A stretch of DNA of 64,000 bases from Sanguinoderma infundibulare (GCA_032821775.1 JAVLRN010000007.1:992001-1056000); one strand, 5' to 3'. Shown: positions 1 to 12,404, counted from the first letter of the stretch. The notes: a model not told the origin generated them from the sequence alone. A program made the numbers and translations.

Positions 1-521
1 TAACGTTGGGGCAGCTCTCCGACTTCGCAAGTTTGTTTGTTACCCTCGAGTATTAACATTCACTGCAGAGCTATCATGCGTGGTGGGTAGCCATTGTGAC
101 TGGCGAGGCTCGGTTTGACGAGAGGAGCCGTAGGAGTGCTGCCGAACTGCAAGGATGAGGGCATCGAAGACGGTGTGAGGAACGGTCAACCGTTGTCAGG
201 AGGGAGAATTGTGACGATGAGGGTGGCGAGGAGAGTGGTGAGGAGGGGAGAGTTGTTGACTTGGAAAGAGGCGGGAAATGATGACCACCACCACAGTTTC
301 GGCACCGAAATACACTCTCGTCAGGAGATATGAATGGGATAGTACACACACACGACCTTACCAACGTAGTTGATTAGTTGCCAGACAACACAATGACGCC
401 GTGCGGCCACTACGCGGTGCTTCACTCATGTAACAGTGCTCGAAGACAAGGCATTCCTGAAGGGCTGTCAAATCACAATGGAAAGCACTCATGACGCGGA
501 AGGAATATAAGCACAATGTCT
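1..521. other. Intergenic, no gene recognised
   Basis: This stretch lies downstream of the BRF1 stop codon. Open frames on both strands are short, low in complexity and lack splice-linked continuation or any recognisable domain. I see no gene here. Confidence 0.5.
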
Positions 522-3183
522 TTAAACTTCTTGCTCGTACGCGTCCCACTCCCCATACGTGTCGTCCTTCTCCTCCACATCCTCCTCCTCGCCCTCCGCG
601 TCCTCCTCCTCGCCCTCGTGCACACCCGCGAGGATCTTTCCAGACGCCGGCATCATCATCGCGCTCGCACCTGGCACAAGACTCGCAGAACGGGACTTCT
701 GCTGGGGCAACTGCCCGACACCCCCGTCGCCCTCCTCGACGATGAGCATGCCCTCGCCGTCGCTCTTGTCATCCATGGTGTAGAGACCGTGGTCATCATC
801 CTTGTCATCCTCGCCGCTGGGGAGCTGGTACGACGGCCCCTCGTCCGTGAAGAGCTCCTTGAGCGCGTTGTAGTTGATTCGCTTGCTGTACTTCGGGTTT
901 TTCTTGATGAGATTGCGCACGGATTCCGCGGCAGTGCTCCCATGCGGTGTCGACGCATCACGAGGCTTGTTGTTCGTTTTCCGACGTTGCTGTCACGAAC
1001 AAATTATCAGTTCAAGGGCGACAAGCAGGAGGCAGACGAGATCCGAAGACTACGCGCCACTACAAATCAACATGTACAAACAAGGACATGCGGCGGCGGA
1101 AAAGTCTCCAAATTTCTGCCAGTCAGAGATACGAACCTTGCGCGTCTTCTTTTCCTTTTCCTGTCCCTCCTGCTGTTCCGCTTTCGCTGTTTGTTACCGT
1201 TCAGCGACCGCGCACATGGCGTCCAAGCGCGAAATTACACGTCAGTATCTAGTGACGACGACGCTCACCTGCGATGGCCTCCAAATACTCCTTGTTCATC
1301 TCGACCCAGATGCGCTCCTTGATGATCACCTCCTCCTCAGTGAGAATGAAGCAGTCGAGCTCGTCTTCGTCGAGCCCGAGGAGCTCGTCGTCGCCCGTGT
1401 AATGCGCCAGCCGTCGCTGCTCCGCCTCGTCCAACGCCGAGTTGAGAAGCGTGCTCTGAGCGTTCTGTAGGAAGTCGGTAACCTCCTGCGTTACGGCCGC
1501 GTCCACCGTTTCCTCGATGGGAGACGTTTCGCGGGCGGGCATCGAGAGAGCTTTGTCCGGAGGGAGGTCTCCGTTCGGGCGTGGTTGCGGCCGAGGGGGA
1601 GGTAGCGAATGAGATTGCGACTGTTCTGGCGGATTGACTAGTGTGCGGTCGGATCCGAGTAGTGAAAGGTCAATTGGCGGCTGTCCCACTGGTTGTGGAG
1701 GCGATATTGCAAACCGAACCTCTTCACCGTCTTCTGGAAGGAACAGCGGGAGAACCTGGGTCGTACCAGCGAGGATACCCTCGTTGAGCAGCGCAGGGTC
1801 AAGCGCAGGACGGAAGAGGGGTGGCTGAGCGGAAGGACCCGCATCGTCAAACTGCGCATACTGTGCAGCATCCGCCATGTCCTCCTCCTCGTCGCTCTCG
1901 CCCCGCTTCCGTTTCTTCCGCTTGCCTTTACCCTTGCCCTTGCCCTTTCCCTTTCCCTTCACCTTCTCCTCGGGGTCCACCCCGCCGTTCTCAGCAATCA
2001 GCCTCTCCTTCTCCTCCTTCTCCTTCCCCTTCGTGTACGCCGGCGGGTCCATCTCGTCCTCGAGCCAGACGTTGCGAAAGTCGGCGAGCGTGAGCGCGCC
2101 GCTGGGCGTCTTCCGAAACTCGTCTAGTCGCTTCTTGAGAGTCGTGTCCGCAATCTTCACCACCTGCACGATCTCCGCCACACTGCGCCGGAAGTTGTTC
2201 ATGCGCGCGGCGAGCAGGAGGCATGCACCGCATATGCCCGCCGGTCGGCGGCCCTTGGTCATCCAGTCGCGGTCGAAGCGTTGCACGAGTCGGACGGCGT
2301 CCATGGCGACTTGGTGCGTCTCGTCGCCGAACTCGAGGAGGGCGGCGAAGCGGGAAATGTAATGGGAGGGGTCGACGAGGGGTAGGCGTAGATTCAGGGT
2401 CTGCACGAGTTGGAGGTAGGTGTGACCGAGCTCGAAGACATTCACCTGAGACGGGAGGCGTCAGCGGATAAGGGAAAGTAGCATACAGCGAGGTGACACA
2501 CTTGTAGGAGATCCGAAAAGTCGATGAGCATGTAATTCCTTGCCTCCTTTTGTCTGCACGCGACGTATAGGCACACGGCGACGACATTCAGGCTTTTCCG
2601 GCCCTTCGTGAACTTGTGCTCGACCGCGAGGGTGTACAGCCGTGTCGCGGCCAAAGAGACGATTTCCGATAGCCTGAGTGCAGTCGCCACTTGTTGTATC
2701 TTCCGACTCGCTGCATCCCCGTCGATTTCAGGGAGCGTAGGGGGAGGTGAGAATGAGGGGCGCCCGACTCACCATTCGCGATAGTCTGCTCTCTGCTCTC
2801 CGCACTACCCCTGTTACCGAACAACCCACCCATCCGTGCGCGTGCTGGAAGGCATCAGTATCGCGCCCCGCGCAGGAGTAGGATAGTCACGTACTTTGGC
2901 CCTGCGCTACGAAACTACCCTGCACCATTGCCGCACCGGTGCTAGTTTCCCCAAAGGTCACCTAAGTGCAACGTGACTACATGCGCAACAATCGGGAAGG
3001 CACTGCTACGTACCTCATTTACAATGGTGTTCTCCTCCACTACCGTCCCGCACTGGACGCAGAACCCGTTTCCGGCGGCGGCATCGTACTCGATGACCGT
3101 CCCTCCACAATCCGTACATACCGTCTGTGCGGCGTCAGCGTCAGCACCTTTTCCTGGCCCACAGGGTAGATTCTGCTTACCAT
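522..3183 (-). CDS. BRF1: BRF1, TFIIIB subunit of RNA polymerase III
   Basis: BRF1 recruits TBP and RNA polymerase III to tRNA and 5S promoters in the nucleus. I see an N-terminal zinc ribbon (Cys4, Cys7, Cys23, Cys26), then the conserved FGET and GAAMVQGSFV stretch, a first cyclin fold (around 2590-2830 and 2442-2690, with KGRKSLNVVAVCLYVACRQK) and a second cyclin fold (2100-2445, with RRPAGICGACLLLAARMN). An acidic, Lys-rich linker follows, then the C-terminal TBP-binding block with INYNALKELF (around 840-900) and an acidic tail ending at 522. Splicing is inferred from GT-AG sites. The start codon occupies a three-base coding exon (3181-3183) followed directly by GTAAGC, and exon 2 is 3014-3124. 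Exon 1269 joins the next one in phase to give EAIAAKAEQQ. Domain order and content match the family; the exact number of introns is less certain. Confidence 0.93.
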
Positions 3184-4256
3184 CTGCACCGTTTTTCTAT
3201 AGAGACAAAGGAAATAGATAGAGATAAGTAATGGGGAGAGGTAGACTGGCACTGGGAGTCGGATCGTCGGAGGAGGGGCATCCAGATTCGGAATGCGAAT
3301 CTCAATCTAATCGTGGGAAAGTCTTCATTTAAACCGCTTGTTTATCTGTTTATCTTCGGCTACCCTCAGGCTACCCTTGCATTAGCTTTGAACCGTCGAA
3401 TCAGCTAGAGCTACTCGACGAGAAAAGCTATCACAGTGTCCAGGATCCCCACAATTGGTGGGTCGTACTTCTCGTAGAGACAATTTCGAAGGTCATATTT
3501 GCACTTTTACTACTGTCTTTCAGATATCTCTTCGACGTACTCTCATTCTCATATCTAGTGTTCTCAGGGGTGCACTGCCCAGCGCATCTCTACGCCCACA
3601 TCGACGGTGGCAAGGACCTTGAGATGCGCCCAGGGTAGAATCGCCAGCGGTGCAAGATATCCAGACGGCAGGCTGGTGCCAGCGGAGTTGCCCATGGGAT
3701 CGGCTGGCCGCGCCTTTGTTCAGTGGGCTAGCCATTCATAGCGCACCAGCCCTGTCTTCCCATGTCCACGTCAAGATATCTCTGCGAAGTGAGAAATATC
3801 TCCTGCCGGTAAACATGGAAAAGAAGGACACGTCCGTTGGTCGGTGAGGAAGAGACAGACCAACGGATACCTGCCGATCGACCGCATCGAAATCAGATAG
3901 ACCGCAATACCACTCTCTACCCCCATGAGCCCGTCAGACGATCTGGATAATTCCGCACCAAACCCCCTGCCCTCTCCTCGGCTTTTGGCACATGGCCCAC
4001 CACATACCACAGAATATTCTCGCCTAGGAGGAAGCTGATCTTGATATCACCGCCATGCCCAAGGGCACGAAGCACCATTGACCCGGAAGACGGCGAGAGA
4101 AATGTCTAGGTCTAGCTGGCATTATTAAAACGTCCATAAGTTACTTGCATACATATACACCTTGCAGGTTCGTGTGTGTCCTAGAGACAAAAACATGACC
4201 CCACCAAGAGAGCTGAGTTGAGATATAGGTCGATTATGACCGGTCACTGTGGCCCG
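3184..4256. other. Intergenic between BRF1 start and MSP1 stop
   Basis: This holds the upstream region of BRF1 and the 3' flank of MSP1, both on the minus strand. No open frame here has a recognisable domain or splice partners. Nothing further seen. Confidence 0.5.
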
Positions 4257-5781
4257 TCAATCAACAGGGAGCATGCTCGTCTCCTCTAGCTGGAAGAAGT
4301 CGTGCAGCGTCAGCGGTCGCAGCTTGAAGCCCTGCAGAGGTCGGACGCGTCAGTCATGTTATCATATACGGAAAGTGCTGACAGCAATGAGAAAAGGAGG
4401 ACATACCTCGTGCGAGGACTCGGACAGCTTCTCGTGGTCGCCGTCTGCTGCCCGCATGAACTCACGCATCGGCCGCATCGCGGCGTTTCGACAGAGTTCT
4501 TTCAGGTCAGACCCTGACAGACCTTCCGACTGCTCGGCCAGGATCCGGATAGAGAACCTCTCCTCCAGTGGTGTATCCTTCAGCATCTACAGATATCCGT
4601 CAGCGACACGGCGCGGAACGTGATAGCAGAGAACACACCAGGGTGAGGATCTTGAATCTCTGGTCTACGTCAGGAAGGCCGACGGAGAATCGCTTCGGCA
4701 TACGTCGGAGGATAGCGGAGTCGATGTCGTTTGGCCGGTTCGTCGCACCCAGGACCAATATCCGGTCCGTGCTGGATGTCAGGCCATCCCACAAGCTAGA
4801 TACCCAGCCCCACCCAGTCAACACCGAGTCATAAAACCCCAGGACACACCCTAGTAGACCAAAAAGGACTCACGTCATAAACTCCGCTTTCATCATCCCC
4901 GTCACTTCGTGATCCCCTTTGGTTCTCTCCCGCAGGAAGGAGTCAATCTCGTCAATGAATACGATGCTTGGCTGCGTTTTGCGCGCAAGGGAGAAGAGGC
5001 CGGCGACGAGCTTATTTGACTCGCCGTACCACTTGTTCGTGAGGACCGACGCGGCGATGTTGATGAACGTTGCGCCGGACTCCTTTGCAAGCGCCTTGGC
5101 GAGCATTGTCTTGCCGCATCCAGGAGGGCCGAAGAGCAGGACGCCCTTCGGGGCGCCTAAGAGAGAGGAAGACGTGAAGAGATGGGGGTAAAGAAGGGGG
5201 TAGATGACGGATTCGCGGAGGGAGGAGATGATAGGTTCCAGGCCGCCAATGTCTTGAGGAGGGAAGGGGTAAGTAGCTGATGGGGTGGTCCGAGAGAACA
5301 GTGTACGTACCGGTGAAACGCACGTCGATGTCGTCCGGGTGGATGATCTCGGAGGCAATTTGACCTGCACAAAGATAAAGGTAAGAGGGGGTAGAAAGGG
5401 CATGGTAACGTACTCTCATATTCATCCATCTTTAAATCTTTGTGTCCCAGATTCTCCAACGCCTTCAGGCTCTTCTGTTTCACCTCCTTGCGTTCAATAG
5501 GAGACCAAGAGTCCATTACCCACTAATCATTCTGAATGTGAGTACCCAGTGTTCTAGGTCCGGGAAGACAAACGCACTCTTATGGTGTAATACAGAGCTA
5601 CCTTCCGCGCACGTTTAGCCCTCGCCCACATAGACATGATACAATACGTACTTGAGAAGCAGCGAAGAGAGCCACTGACAGGATGAAAGATGCATAAGTA
5701 TGAGAGGCGTCCTTCAGTGGCATTATTGACGAACTACTCACCATCGAAAATGGCGCGTTTCGTGGAAGCCGACAGTGCCAT
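4257..5781 (-). CDS. MSP1: MSP1/ATAD1-type AAA ATPase of the mitochondrial outer membrane
   Basis: Msp1 is a membrane-anchored AAA ATPase that extracts mislocalised tail-anchored proteins from the mitochondrial outer membrane. Three tiny exons (5742-5781, 5652-5674, 5601-5578) join in phase to build an N-terminal hydrophobic segment with [20 protein letters not shown]. This aligns with the membrane helix of the family. Next come the linker ([12 protein letters not shown]), the DIGGL entry motif, Walker A GPPGCGKT, the pore-loop segment NKWYGES, Walker [12 protein letters not shown], sensor/second-region motifs GATNRP and LRRMPKRF, and the helical lid [14 protein letters not shown]. The end is a [12 protein letters not shown] exon with TGA at 4257-4259. 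No catalytic residue is missing. Confidence is high because the helix is only recovered with correct splicing. Confidence 0.94.
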
Positions 5782-6759
5782 GTCCAAGCCAGTCTACACA
5801 CAGTCCAGTGCCGATATTACAAAGAGATGGCTGCCAGTCCCGCCGTAGCCTGGAGAGGAGAGGGTAGGCGAAGCTGAGCTCAGTGGTCCGAGTCCAAGTC
5901 TACGCTGTGTGCTGCGCTGACGACCGAGTCTCTAGCGCCCCCGCCACAGACGCCCTGGTCGCGTGTCGTCCTCGGACCTCGGGAACTCCCAAGCCCTGCT
6001 TGCCTCCTGCCTTCATCACCCTCGCCTTGCTTTTCTGTTGCAAGAGGCTCGCTGGCCTGCGGGATATCTCGCGACGTACGTGATGCATGTCACTGCGCGA
6101 TGCCTGCGGTTATGAGTTGAGTCGGGTTGGAGGATATGCTGGACTGAGCTCTGCTCAGGCCCGACATAGCTCTCAAGATTGCCAAGATTTACCACTTGGA
6201 GACAAGCCGGTTTCCTGGCCTAGATGGAAACTACTGTTTCGGCAGAGTGTTCTGCGCGCCAGCATCATGGACTGTCCCCCCCGCACGGTACGTCTTCCTT
6301 TGACAGCCCCCCTTCACGAAGCATTGAGCATGATAGAGAAAGCGCTCTCAGGATGGCCTATCCTGGGTGGGCTGTCTCCACATATGCTTAGTCAACTGAG
6401 AAGTTTCCTGTTGAAGTAAGTGTCGTGAGTTGGATATTGGATAGCGGGGTGGGGGAGATCGCCGCATTTGGCCCGGGGCGTGCTTCTCGCTCACGCTATA
6501 TATCCGGATATCCAAAGTGCCTTTTGATGCGCCAGCCGCTAAGCTCTAGATATCCAGCGATGCACGTGTCCAAAGTTTCCAATAGCCACCGGCGAGGTTG
6601 TCTTCTGTCCGAAGAAAGGAGCACGATCTGTCGCCGCTCTATCGTGAAAAGAGTTATCCGACCGTCCAGCTGTTTGGGTGTATGCTAGGAACTTCTCCGA
6701 TGGATATCTGCAGGACCACCTGCGTGCCGTTCGTATCCGTGTCGAGGCCTATGCCCAGG
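5782..6759. other. Intergenic, divergent promoter region
   Basis: This lies between the divergently transcribed MSP1 and the membrane-protein gene at 6842. Open frames of 60-120 codons are present but show no domain and no splice-supported extension. I see no gene. Confidence 0.45.
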
Positions 6760-6766
6760 TATAAAA
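6760..6766 (+). promoter_or_regulatory. TATA box for the 6842 gene
   Basis: TATAAAA lies 82 nt upstream of the ATG at 6842, a usual distance for a fungal TATA gene. It is a motif match only. Confidence 0.5.
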
Positions 6767-6841
6767 ATGCTTCGATGAACTTCAGCCTACTATCGCACCA
6801 TCTCATCCCTCCGTTCGAGACTCAGAGCTTCACCTTTCGAC

Positions 6842-7464
6842 ATGTCGAACATCACATCACCTCAGTACCACTTCGACACTGTCAATGCCACCGTGAACAA
6901 CCAGAATTGCTGTCCCCCGGACATCGATTACACCACTTATATCAAAATCGGGTTGGCGATTGGTGAGCCTAGTCTGTAGCTCTCCCTTGTGCGTGGTTGA
7001 AGCCAAGTTTTACAGGTTTCTTCTATTGCATGACATGCATCTCTGGGTACATGGCGTTAGCGAGTTCTGTGAAATCACTCGCGTATGCCGTACGGGACCA
7101 CGGGCCTCCCGCTTTCCCCCATCTTGCCGAGCCCGTGGACGCGGAGTCATTCGAAGAGTACAAGGCACAGGCGGACTCTGAAGAGACCCCCCCATCACCG
7201 TCACTCGAATATCGTCCGGCCAAAACGTCGAACTACGATGGCGTACGAGCAAGCTTCTACCCTTCGAGGCCATCACGCTCGTCGTCAGCCTCTTTGGAGA
7301 AGAAGAGGAGCAAGTGGTGGAAGAAGGTGCAGAACGCGGTGTTCTCTAACGATGGCTGGGCCATGAGGACCGTAACAGTCGCCGTGGGGTGCTTGGTCGG
7401 CGCCGCTCCGTCGGTGCAGGTCAACCTACCAAGCCCTGTGACAGAGCCGCGGAGGTCGTACTGA
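6842..7464 (+). CDS. Small single-pass membrane protein, unknown function
   Basis: Two exons (6842-6962 and 7016-7464) joined through a 53 nt intron give 189 residues. The N-terminus is short and carries N-glycosylation sequons (NIT, NAT) and a CCPPD motif. A hydrophobic stretch follows (IKIGLAIGFFYCMTCISGYM, about residues 35-54). The rest is a Ser/Pro/Lys-rich tail with a basic KKRSKWWKKV patch. A second weakly hydrophobic segment lies near residues 155-170. The layout suggests a type I or III membrane protein with a cytosolic tail. I do not recognise the family. It resembles in architecture, but not clearly in sequence, the two minus-strand genes that follow. Confidence 0.62.
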
Positions 7465-8271
7465 GGCAGAACAGTCTTCCGTAAGTCCTTGTCTTGTGTC
7501 GGCGGAACGTTCATTGACAAAGTGACGGGCAGCCCCTCCCAGTCCTATTCAAGTTTCATACACGACAGCCGCTTCCTTGGTTCTGCCTCGTCCTATTTCA
7601 GAATCCAACCACGTATGCGTATCTTGGCTACTCTGGTATGCTGTTATTCCGTACATATATTCGCTGAGATCGTACTTGGTGTATGTCGCTGCGTTACCTA
7701 TTGGTGGCTGGGGGCTGGACGAGGACACGAGGTTGTATCCCATATATTCTGTCGCTAAGTAAACGAGAATATGTTGCTTTGGATGGTACTTTATTGGAAC
7801 AAGTAAATGAGAAAATGTTGCTTTGGATTTCACTTTATTGGGACGTGGAAAGGTGAACGTCGCTCCTCACTCATCCCGAAGTCCTTTGTATCGTAGTTGC
7901 AGCCCTCGTGCCTTGCGAGATGTTATGCTAGTGGCAACTGCCCAGATGACGGTAGGAGCGAGTCCGAGAAAGGAGCGAGAAAATGGTGGCTGTGGGACAT
8001 ATGGCCGCATTGGTCGCAATCTGAAGATGATGATAAAGTACACAACTTGTTCATTTAAATAGCCTCTATCGTACACTGCGATGTGCACAAAGCGCCCTGC
8101 GTCGGTGTACGGCTATCTGTCCACACTTAACCAAAGAGAGTCGTCCGACCACTGTCGCTAACGTACAACACGGTACGTACACTACCATCCTCATACACTG
8201 AAAAGCAAATGTAAGACTGAGAGATAAAAGAATGGTCCACGAATCAGCATACGAGCCCCAGGTTAAATAAG
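7465..8271. other. Intergenic between convergent genes
   Basis: Shared 3' region of two convergent genes. A short near-duplicate occurs: the phrase GAATATGTTGCTTTGGAT near 7765 recurs with one change near 7810, together with CTTTATTGG. No gene seen. Confidence 0.5.
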
Positions 8272-9525
8272 TCACAACCTCAACGGCTGCATGGACTCGT
8301 CCGTGTGGAGACTAACCGCATCTAACTCTTGCGAGGAGTCGTCCTCGTCGGACCCATCAGAGATGACGAACACGTCGTCCCCGGCGGGCCAATCGACGCC
8401 TGTGGTGAGCGTGACCGTGCGAGCCAACGCCGCCCGGACGTCCGACACGTCCCAACTCCCAATCTCCCCGTCTAATTCCTCAATCATAGAGGAAGCGAAG
8501 GGCGATATGGGCGTCCAGACTAACGTGGCGGTGGCCGCGCTACCGCGCGACGGGCGGGTGGGGGTGGCAGGGGCGCGTCCGACGAATCCGTCGGAACGCA
8601 TAGGCACCTCGCGGAGGTAGGCGGGAGGGGGCGGGTAGAGCGGCGGCGGCGGCGAGCGAGGGAAGCTGCCGTCGCTGAGCGACTTGACGCTGTGGGGGGA
8701 GTAGGGTGCGTACGGGTACTTGCCCTCGTCGGGAGACCAGGGCGAGAGCACGGCCTCGGGGGGGTACGCCGCCTCCGAATTCGGATCCTCGGAGTAGAAG
8801 GAGTCGTCTAACTGTGCGTAATACCGGCGGCTAAAGGGTGTTATGGGAGAGAGCGACGTTGGGAACGTTGGGGTGCACGAAGCGCTTGAGTCGAAATGGA
8901 AGATGCGACCCACGCGCTTGCGCGTGGGGGTCATGGGCGAAGGAGTTGAGGGGTATCGCCTGGTGGAAGAGTTTAACGCTTTGGTGTTGAGCCGCAGGGC
9001 GCGCAGCCCTTTCCGCTCGCGGAGGGTGGGTGAGGCTGTTACAGCAGAAGGAAAGGCTAGGGTGTCAGATTCACCAGAGGCGTCGTGGAGAGTGAAAGGC
9101 AGAAGAAGAGCTCGCAACGTCCTCCGGCCGCCGTGTTTGGGGTCCTGAGACGGAGAACTCTTTTCAGAGGAATGCGGACCATGGTTTGCAGGGTTAATCT
9201 TCCCGGACAAGTCAAAGCAAGCGAGAAAGGAGCGCGTCATGTTCGAAGGAGTGTGGGTTGATTTAACGGCCAACGAGCCACTGCGCGGCACGCGACGTGA
9301 GGCCTCGCGCCTGTTCTTCCGCGGGCGGGCAATCAGTTGGTAACTGAGGATCATGGTGAACAGGCACACTGCCAAGCTACGTCAACAAGAGAGCGGATAA
9401 ATTGGGCGAAAACAGAGGCAAAACGCACTGATCCCGAGAACCATTCCGACGACTGTCTTTGTCCCCACGCTCGGCGAGGTTATTTCTGCACGCTCGGCAT
9501 CCGACGTCCGCGGTACGACAGCCAT
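8272..9525 (-). CDS. Single-pass membrane protein with Pro/Ser-rich tail
   Basis: Exon 1 (9429-9525) and exon 2 (8272-9368), separated by a 60 nt intron, encode 397 residues. A short N-terminus with TSPSVGTKT leads into one hydrophobic helix (VVGMVLGIMCLFTMILSYQL, about residues 21-44), which forms only after splicing. The remainder is a long, low-complexity, presumably cytosolic tail rich in Pro, Ser and Arg, with proline runs (PPPPLYPPPPAYL) and an acidic stretch near the C-terminus (SDGSDEDDSSQEL). The start at 9525 is the first ATG that brings the helix in frame. No catalytic domain is visible. It could be a signalling adaptor or cell-surface anchor, but that is a guess. Confidence 0.65.
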
Positions 9526-10715
9526 GTCGTCGTAGGCAAGGTTAAAAGCTTTAGGCGAGCATGAGGGGAGGGGGCGACGGAGCTAAGCCAGCCGTCTGCG
9601 TTTATAAACGCCATCGGTCGCATGCGGATTTAGAGCGGACGGCGAACCTGGATATTTCGTTCGCCAACTCGCTTTCATACATTCAATGATCTCGTAAGTG
9701 CTCGGAGCCCTACGCCGACCAAATGATACAGTAACTTCCTTTTCAGTGTACATGAAGGTTTCCTGTCAAGGCGATTGCATGACCTATGGTCGAAAGGGCC
9801 TCATATTTTGCTGGCAGGTTGATAGGGTATGCGCCACGCCATGCCCGCTGCGTCAAACGGATGTCTCCATGTCTCTGCGAAGCAATTTGCATGTGAACTA
9901 AAGAAACGAAAGCTGGATGATAAAGTCTGCTTACCACTGAGAACGCCATGAAATGTATACAAGAAGCCCTTGGAAAGGAATGGTGGAGTCGTGATTGATC
10001 ATGACGATCACGCGTCATGATCCTGAATGGGTGGGGTTATCGCTCTTGGCCATGTCAGTGAAACTCCTCCGTGAAGACCTATGAGTGTTTGGGATTGACA
10101 AACCGGTTCAAGAATGAATCCCCGCGGCGCTCGAGAGAGCAATCGGCTGCAGTCTGTCACTTTCGAAGGAGGCAGGGTGAGAAAGCCAAGAAGTGATCAG
10201 GCCCGCGTCAACGCCGTCCGGTCATCTGAACAACTCGCAGTGTGTGTGAACGCCATGCGCGCGTACTTGGGAGTGGCGTTCGGCCGGCTGTGTGTGTGGT
10301 CCCGAGCCGGTACATCGAAAGTCGTGATGGAACGTTGGTCCGGTAGGGCGATGTTCATCGAGCGTGTGTGGCGAGCCTCGAGGCACGGGTGCGCAGGGAC
10401 GAGCACGGATTCAACGTGTCTAGAAAACAAAGTCGAAGAAAGAAGTGCATCGCACGCCCCGCAACGACAGCAAGTGTTAGATGGAGGCAATACTACTAGG
10501 CATATCCTGTGCCGGTGAAGGACTGCATGGGGTGTAGTGTATAAGAAAGTCCGGCAAAAATGGGGGAGAAGGAAAACTGGGGTATACATAACTCTGTCAT
10601 GCCTTCGAACTGCGACCCCAACTCGGACTGCTACCGCCCACCCATCCCACTCGACCCCGTCGCTAGACAGGAATACTGTATGGCCGTCGCTGTGAGGGCG
10701 GGCATCCTTTGGAAG
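9526..10715. other. Intergenic, no gene recognised
   Basis: This holds the promoter of the 8272-9525 gene and the 3' flank of the next minus-strand gene. A GTTTATAAACG palindrome lies near 9600. The open frames at 10114-10518 and 10197-10589 overlap on opposite strands and show no domain. No gene supported. Confidence 0.45.
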
Positions 10716-11271
10716 TTACACACCGTCGCCGCGCGTTGGGGAGAGGCTTGCTGCGGATCGCTCTCCAGTACCTGGGCCCAGGATGGACGGTGAGATGGGA
10801 GAGTGAGTGGTTCCGCTGTGATCGCTGACCGACGCTTCATAGGACGGCGGATGTTGATATGGGGGAGGGATGTTCAGGTGCGGACGGGCCTCGCGTGGAC
10901 TCAGGGCCGCGGGTGGAGGACGGATTCGGTTTGTGTTCGTGGTCAAGGGGAGGAGAGGTGCGACAGGCTCATTCAGGAAGGTCGAGCGCAGGTTGCGAGA
11001 CATATGGTGGAAGAAGCCTCGCCGGTTTGAGGAGGGGTATGTTCGGCGTCGACATATGTTGGCATAGTACAAGCCACACGCGAGGAGGAAGATAAAGACG
11101 CCTGTCCGGGGCAGATTAGGTCGCGTTGGCAGGGACGATAGCTTGTGCCCACTAACCTCCAAATGAAACGGCACCGACGATGATTGAAGTGTCAATGTGA
11201 GACGCTACGGGGATGGCGAGAGAGGCGATAGGCGCCAGGAGAGCCACGACGTAAGTGTCACGAAAGGACAT
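10716..11271 (-). CDS. Small membrane protein with PPxY motif
   Basis: Exon 1 (11157-11271) and exon 2 (10716-11101) give 166 residues. The N-terminus has one hydrophobic segment (YVVALLAPIASLAIPVASHI) and then a stronger one formed across the splice (IIVGAVSFGGVFIFLLACGL). An Arg-rich stop-transfer patch (RRR) follows, then a Pro-rich tail with PPYQHPPSYEAS and a C-terminal TGERSAASLSPTRGDGV. PPSY fits the PPxY consensus bound by WW domains, as in Nedd4/Rsp5 ubiquitin ligases and their membrane adaptors. That role is inferred from the motif alone. The first exon is short, so a simple ORF search starting at 11195 reads through the intron and misses the true helix. Confidence 0.6.
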
Positions 11272-12404
11272 CTGGAGTCTGTATGTGGGGGTGACCTAGG
11301 CTTGAGGCTGGGATTTTGTACTGTGTCGCGAACCGGACAGCCACTCGTTACGTCACGCAAAATGAAAAAAGGACAGAATACTGCAAGGAGTATACGACTC
11401 TGGAAAAAGGAATGCATCAGCAAGCAGTCAATCGTGCACTGGTTGCTCACCTTCCGACACCGCCATCCCATTCTCATGCGAAATAGGACTTGAATTGCCA
11501 AAGACAAACGAGCACCCGCTGCTTAGAGTGTGCGAGCTCGGCGATGAGATACTGGTTGAGCAGGATGTAGAATATCGTTGACATACAGAGGATCATGGAC
11601 TTAGGAATGCCAAAGTGATGTCCCGCGCGCCTCGAGATACCGGGTCCCGCCGGATCATGAGCGTTTTCAGACTCGGAGCAGCCGACAGGGGACAACGTTC
11701 TTGGGAATTAGCTTGGTTCGTTGGTCCTGACATCCGGCACGTATGCGATGGAGTCTTCGCTAGTACATGGTTAGGGAGTTTCTGTTGAACCAAAAAACAG
11801 TTAAGATATGGATGCGAAAAAGATGCACATCGGCGCGACCAATACTCACTTATGGAAGGTTCAAGGAGCCTTCTCGAATCTTGACCAAGTTCCTGTGAGT
11901 TCATCAGCAGGCATGGTCGTACAACAATGGCAGGCTGATCATCAAGGAGCCTTACAGTAGTGCAGCCTGAGGGCCGCCCACCGTAAGTCCGCAGCAACGC
12001 CGCCACGTGGAGGCTGTCTCGCCCAATCAGCAACCGCCCTCGCTAAGTAACTTCAACACATCTATGTGCATCCGTGAAATGAGGGGGAACCATGATCAAC
12101 AGTTAGCAAGTGCAGATCACCGCATTCTTATAGTTTCCTTGATTACATTGCGCATGCCATGATTCTCAGTTTTGAGCGCACTGGTGTGAAAATGACAGAT
12201 AAGTACATACTAGTAGTACTTCGGATAGTTTCTTGTACATCAAATAGCGATACACTAACACGAGGATTAGAGCAAGATGATACAGCACAAATATTAGATG
12301 AATATCATAATAAGTCCTTGAACTAATGAGCGATATTTGACCAATAGTTTTGTCAAATTTCGGAAAGGAACGTTGGAAAGCTAGGGCGAATCATTGGGCC
12401 GGGG
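11272..12404. other. Intergenic, AT-richer, no gene recognised
   Basis: This lies upstream of the 10716 gene and downstream of the DUF3712 gene. 12100-12350 is visibly richer in A and T than its surroundings. The open frame at 11593-12033 (minus) has no domain. Nothing else supported. Confidence 0.45.

Noticed and set aside
516..1322. Long plus-strand open frame of 268 codons
   Set aside because: It is antisense to the BRF1 C-terminal exons and reads through their introns. It has biased, low-complexity composition and no domain.
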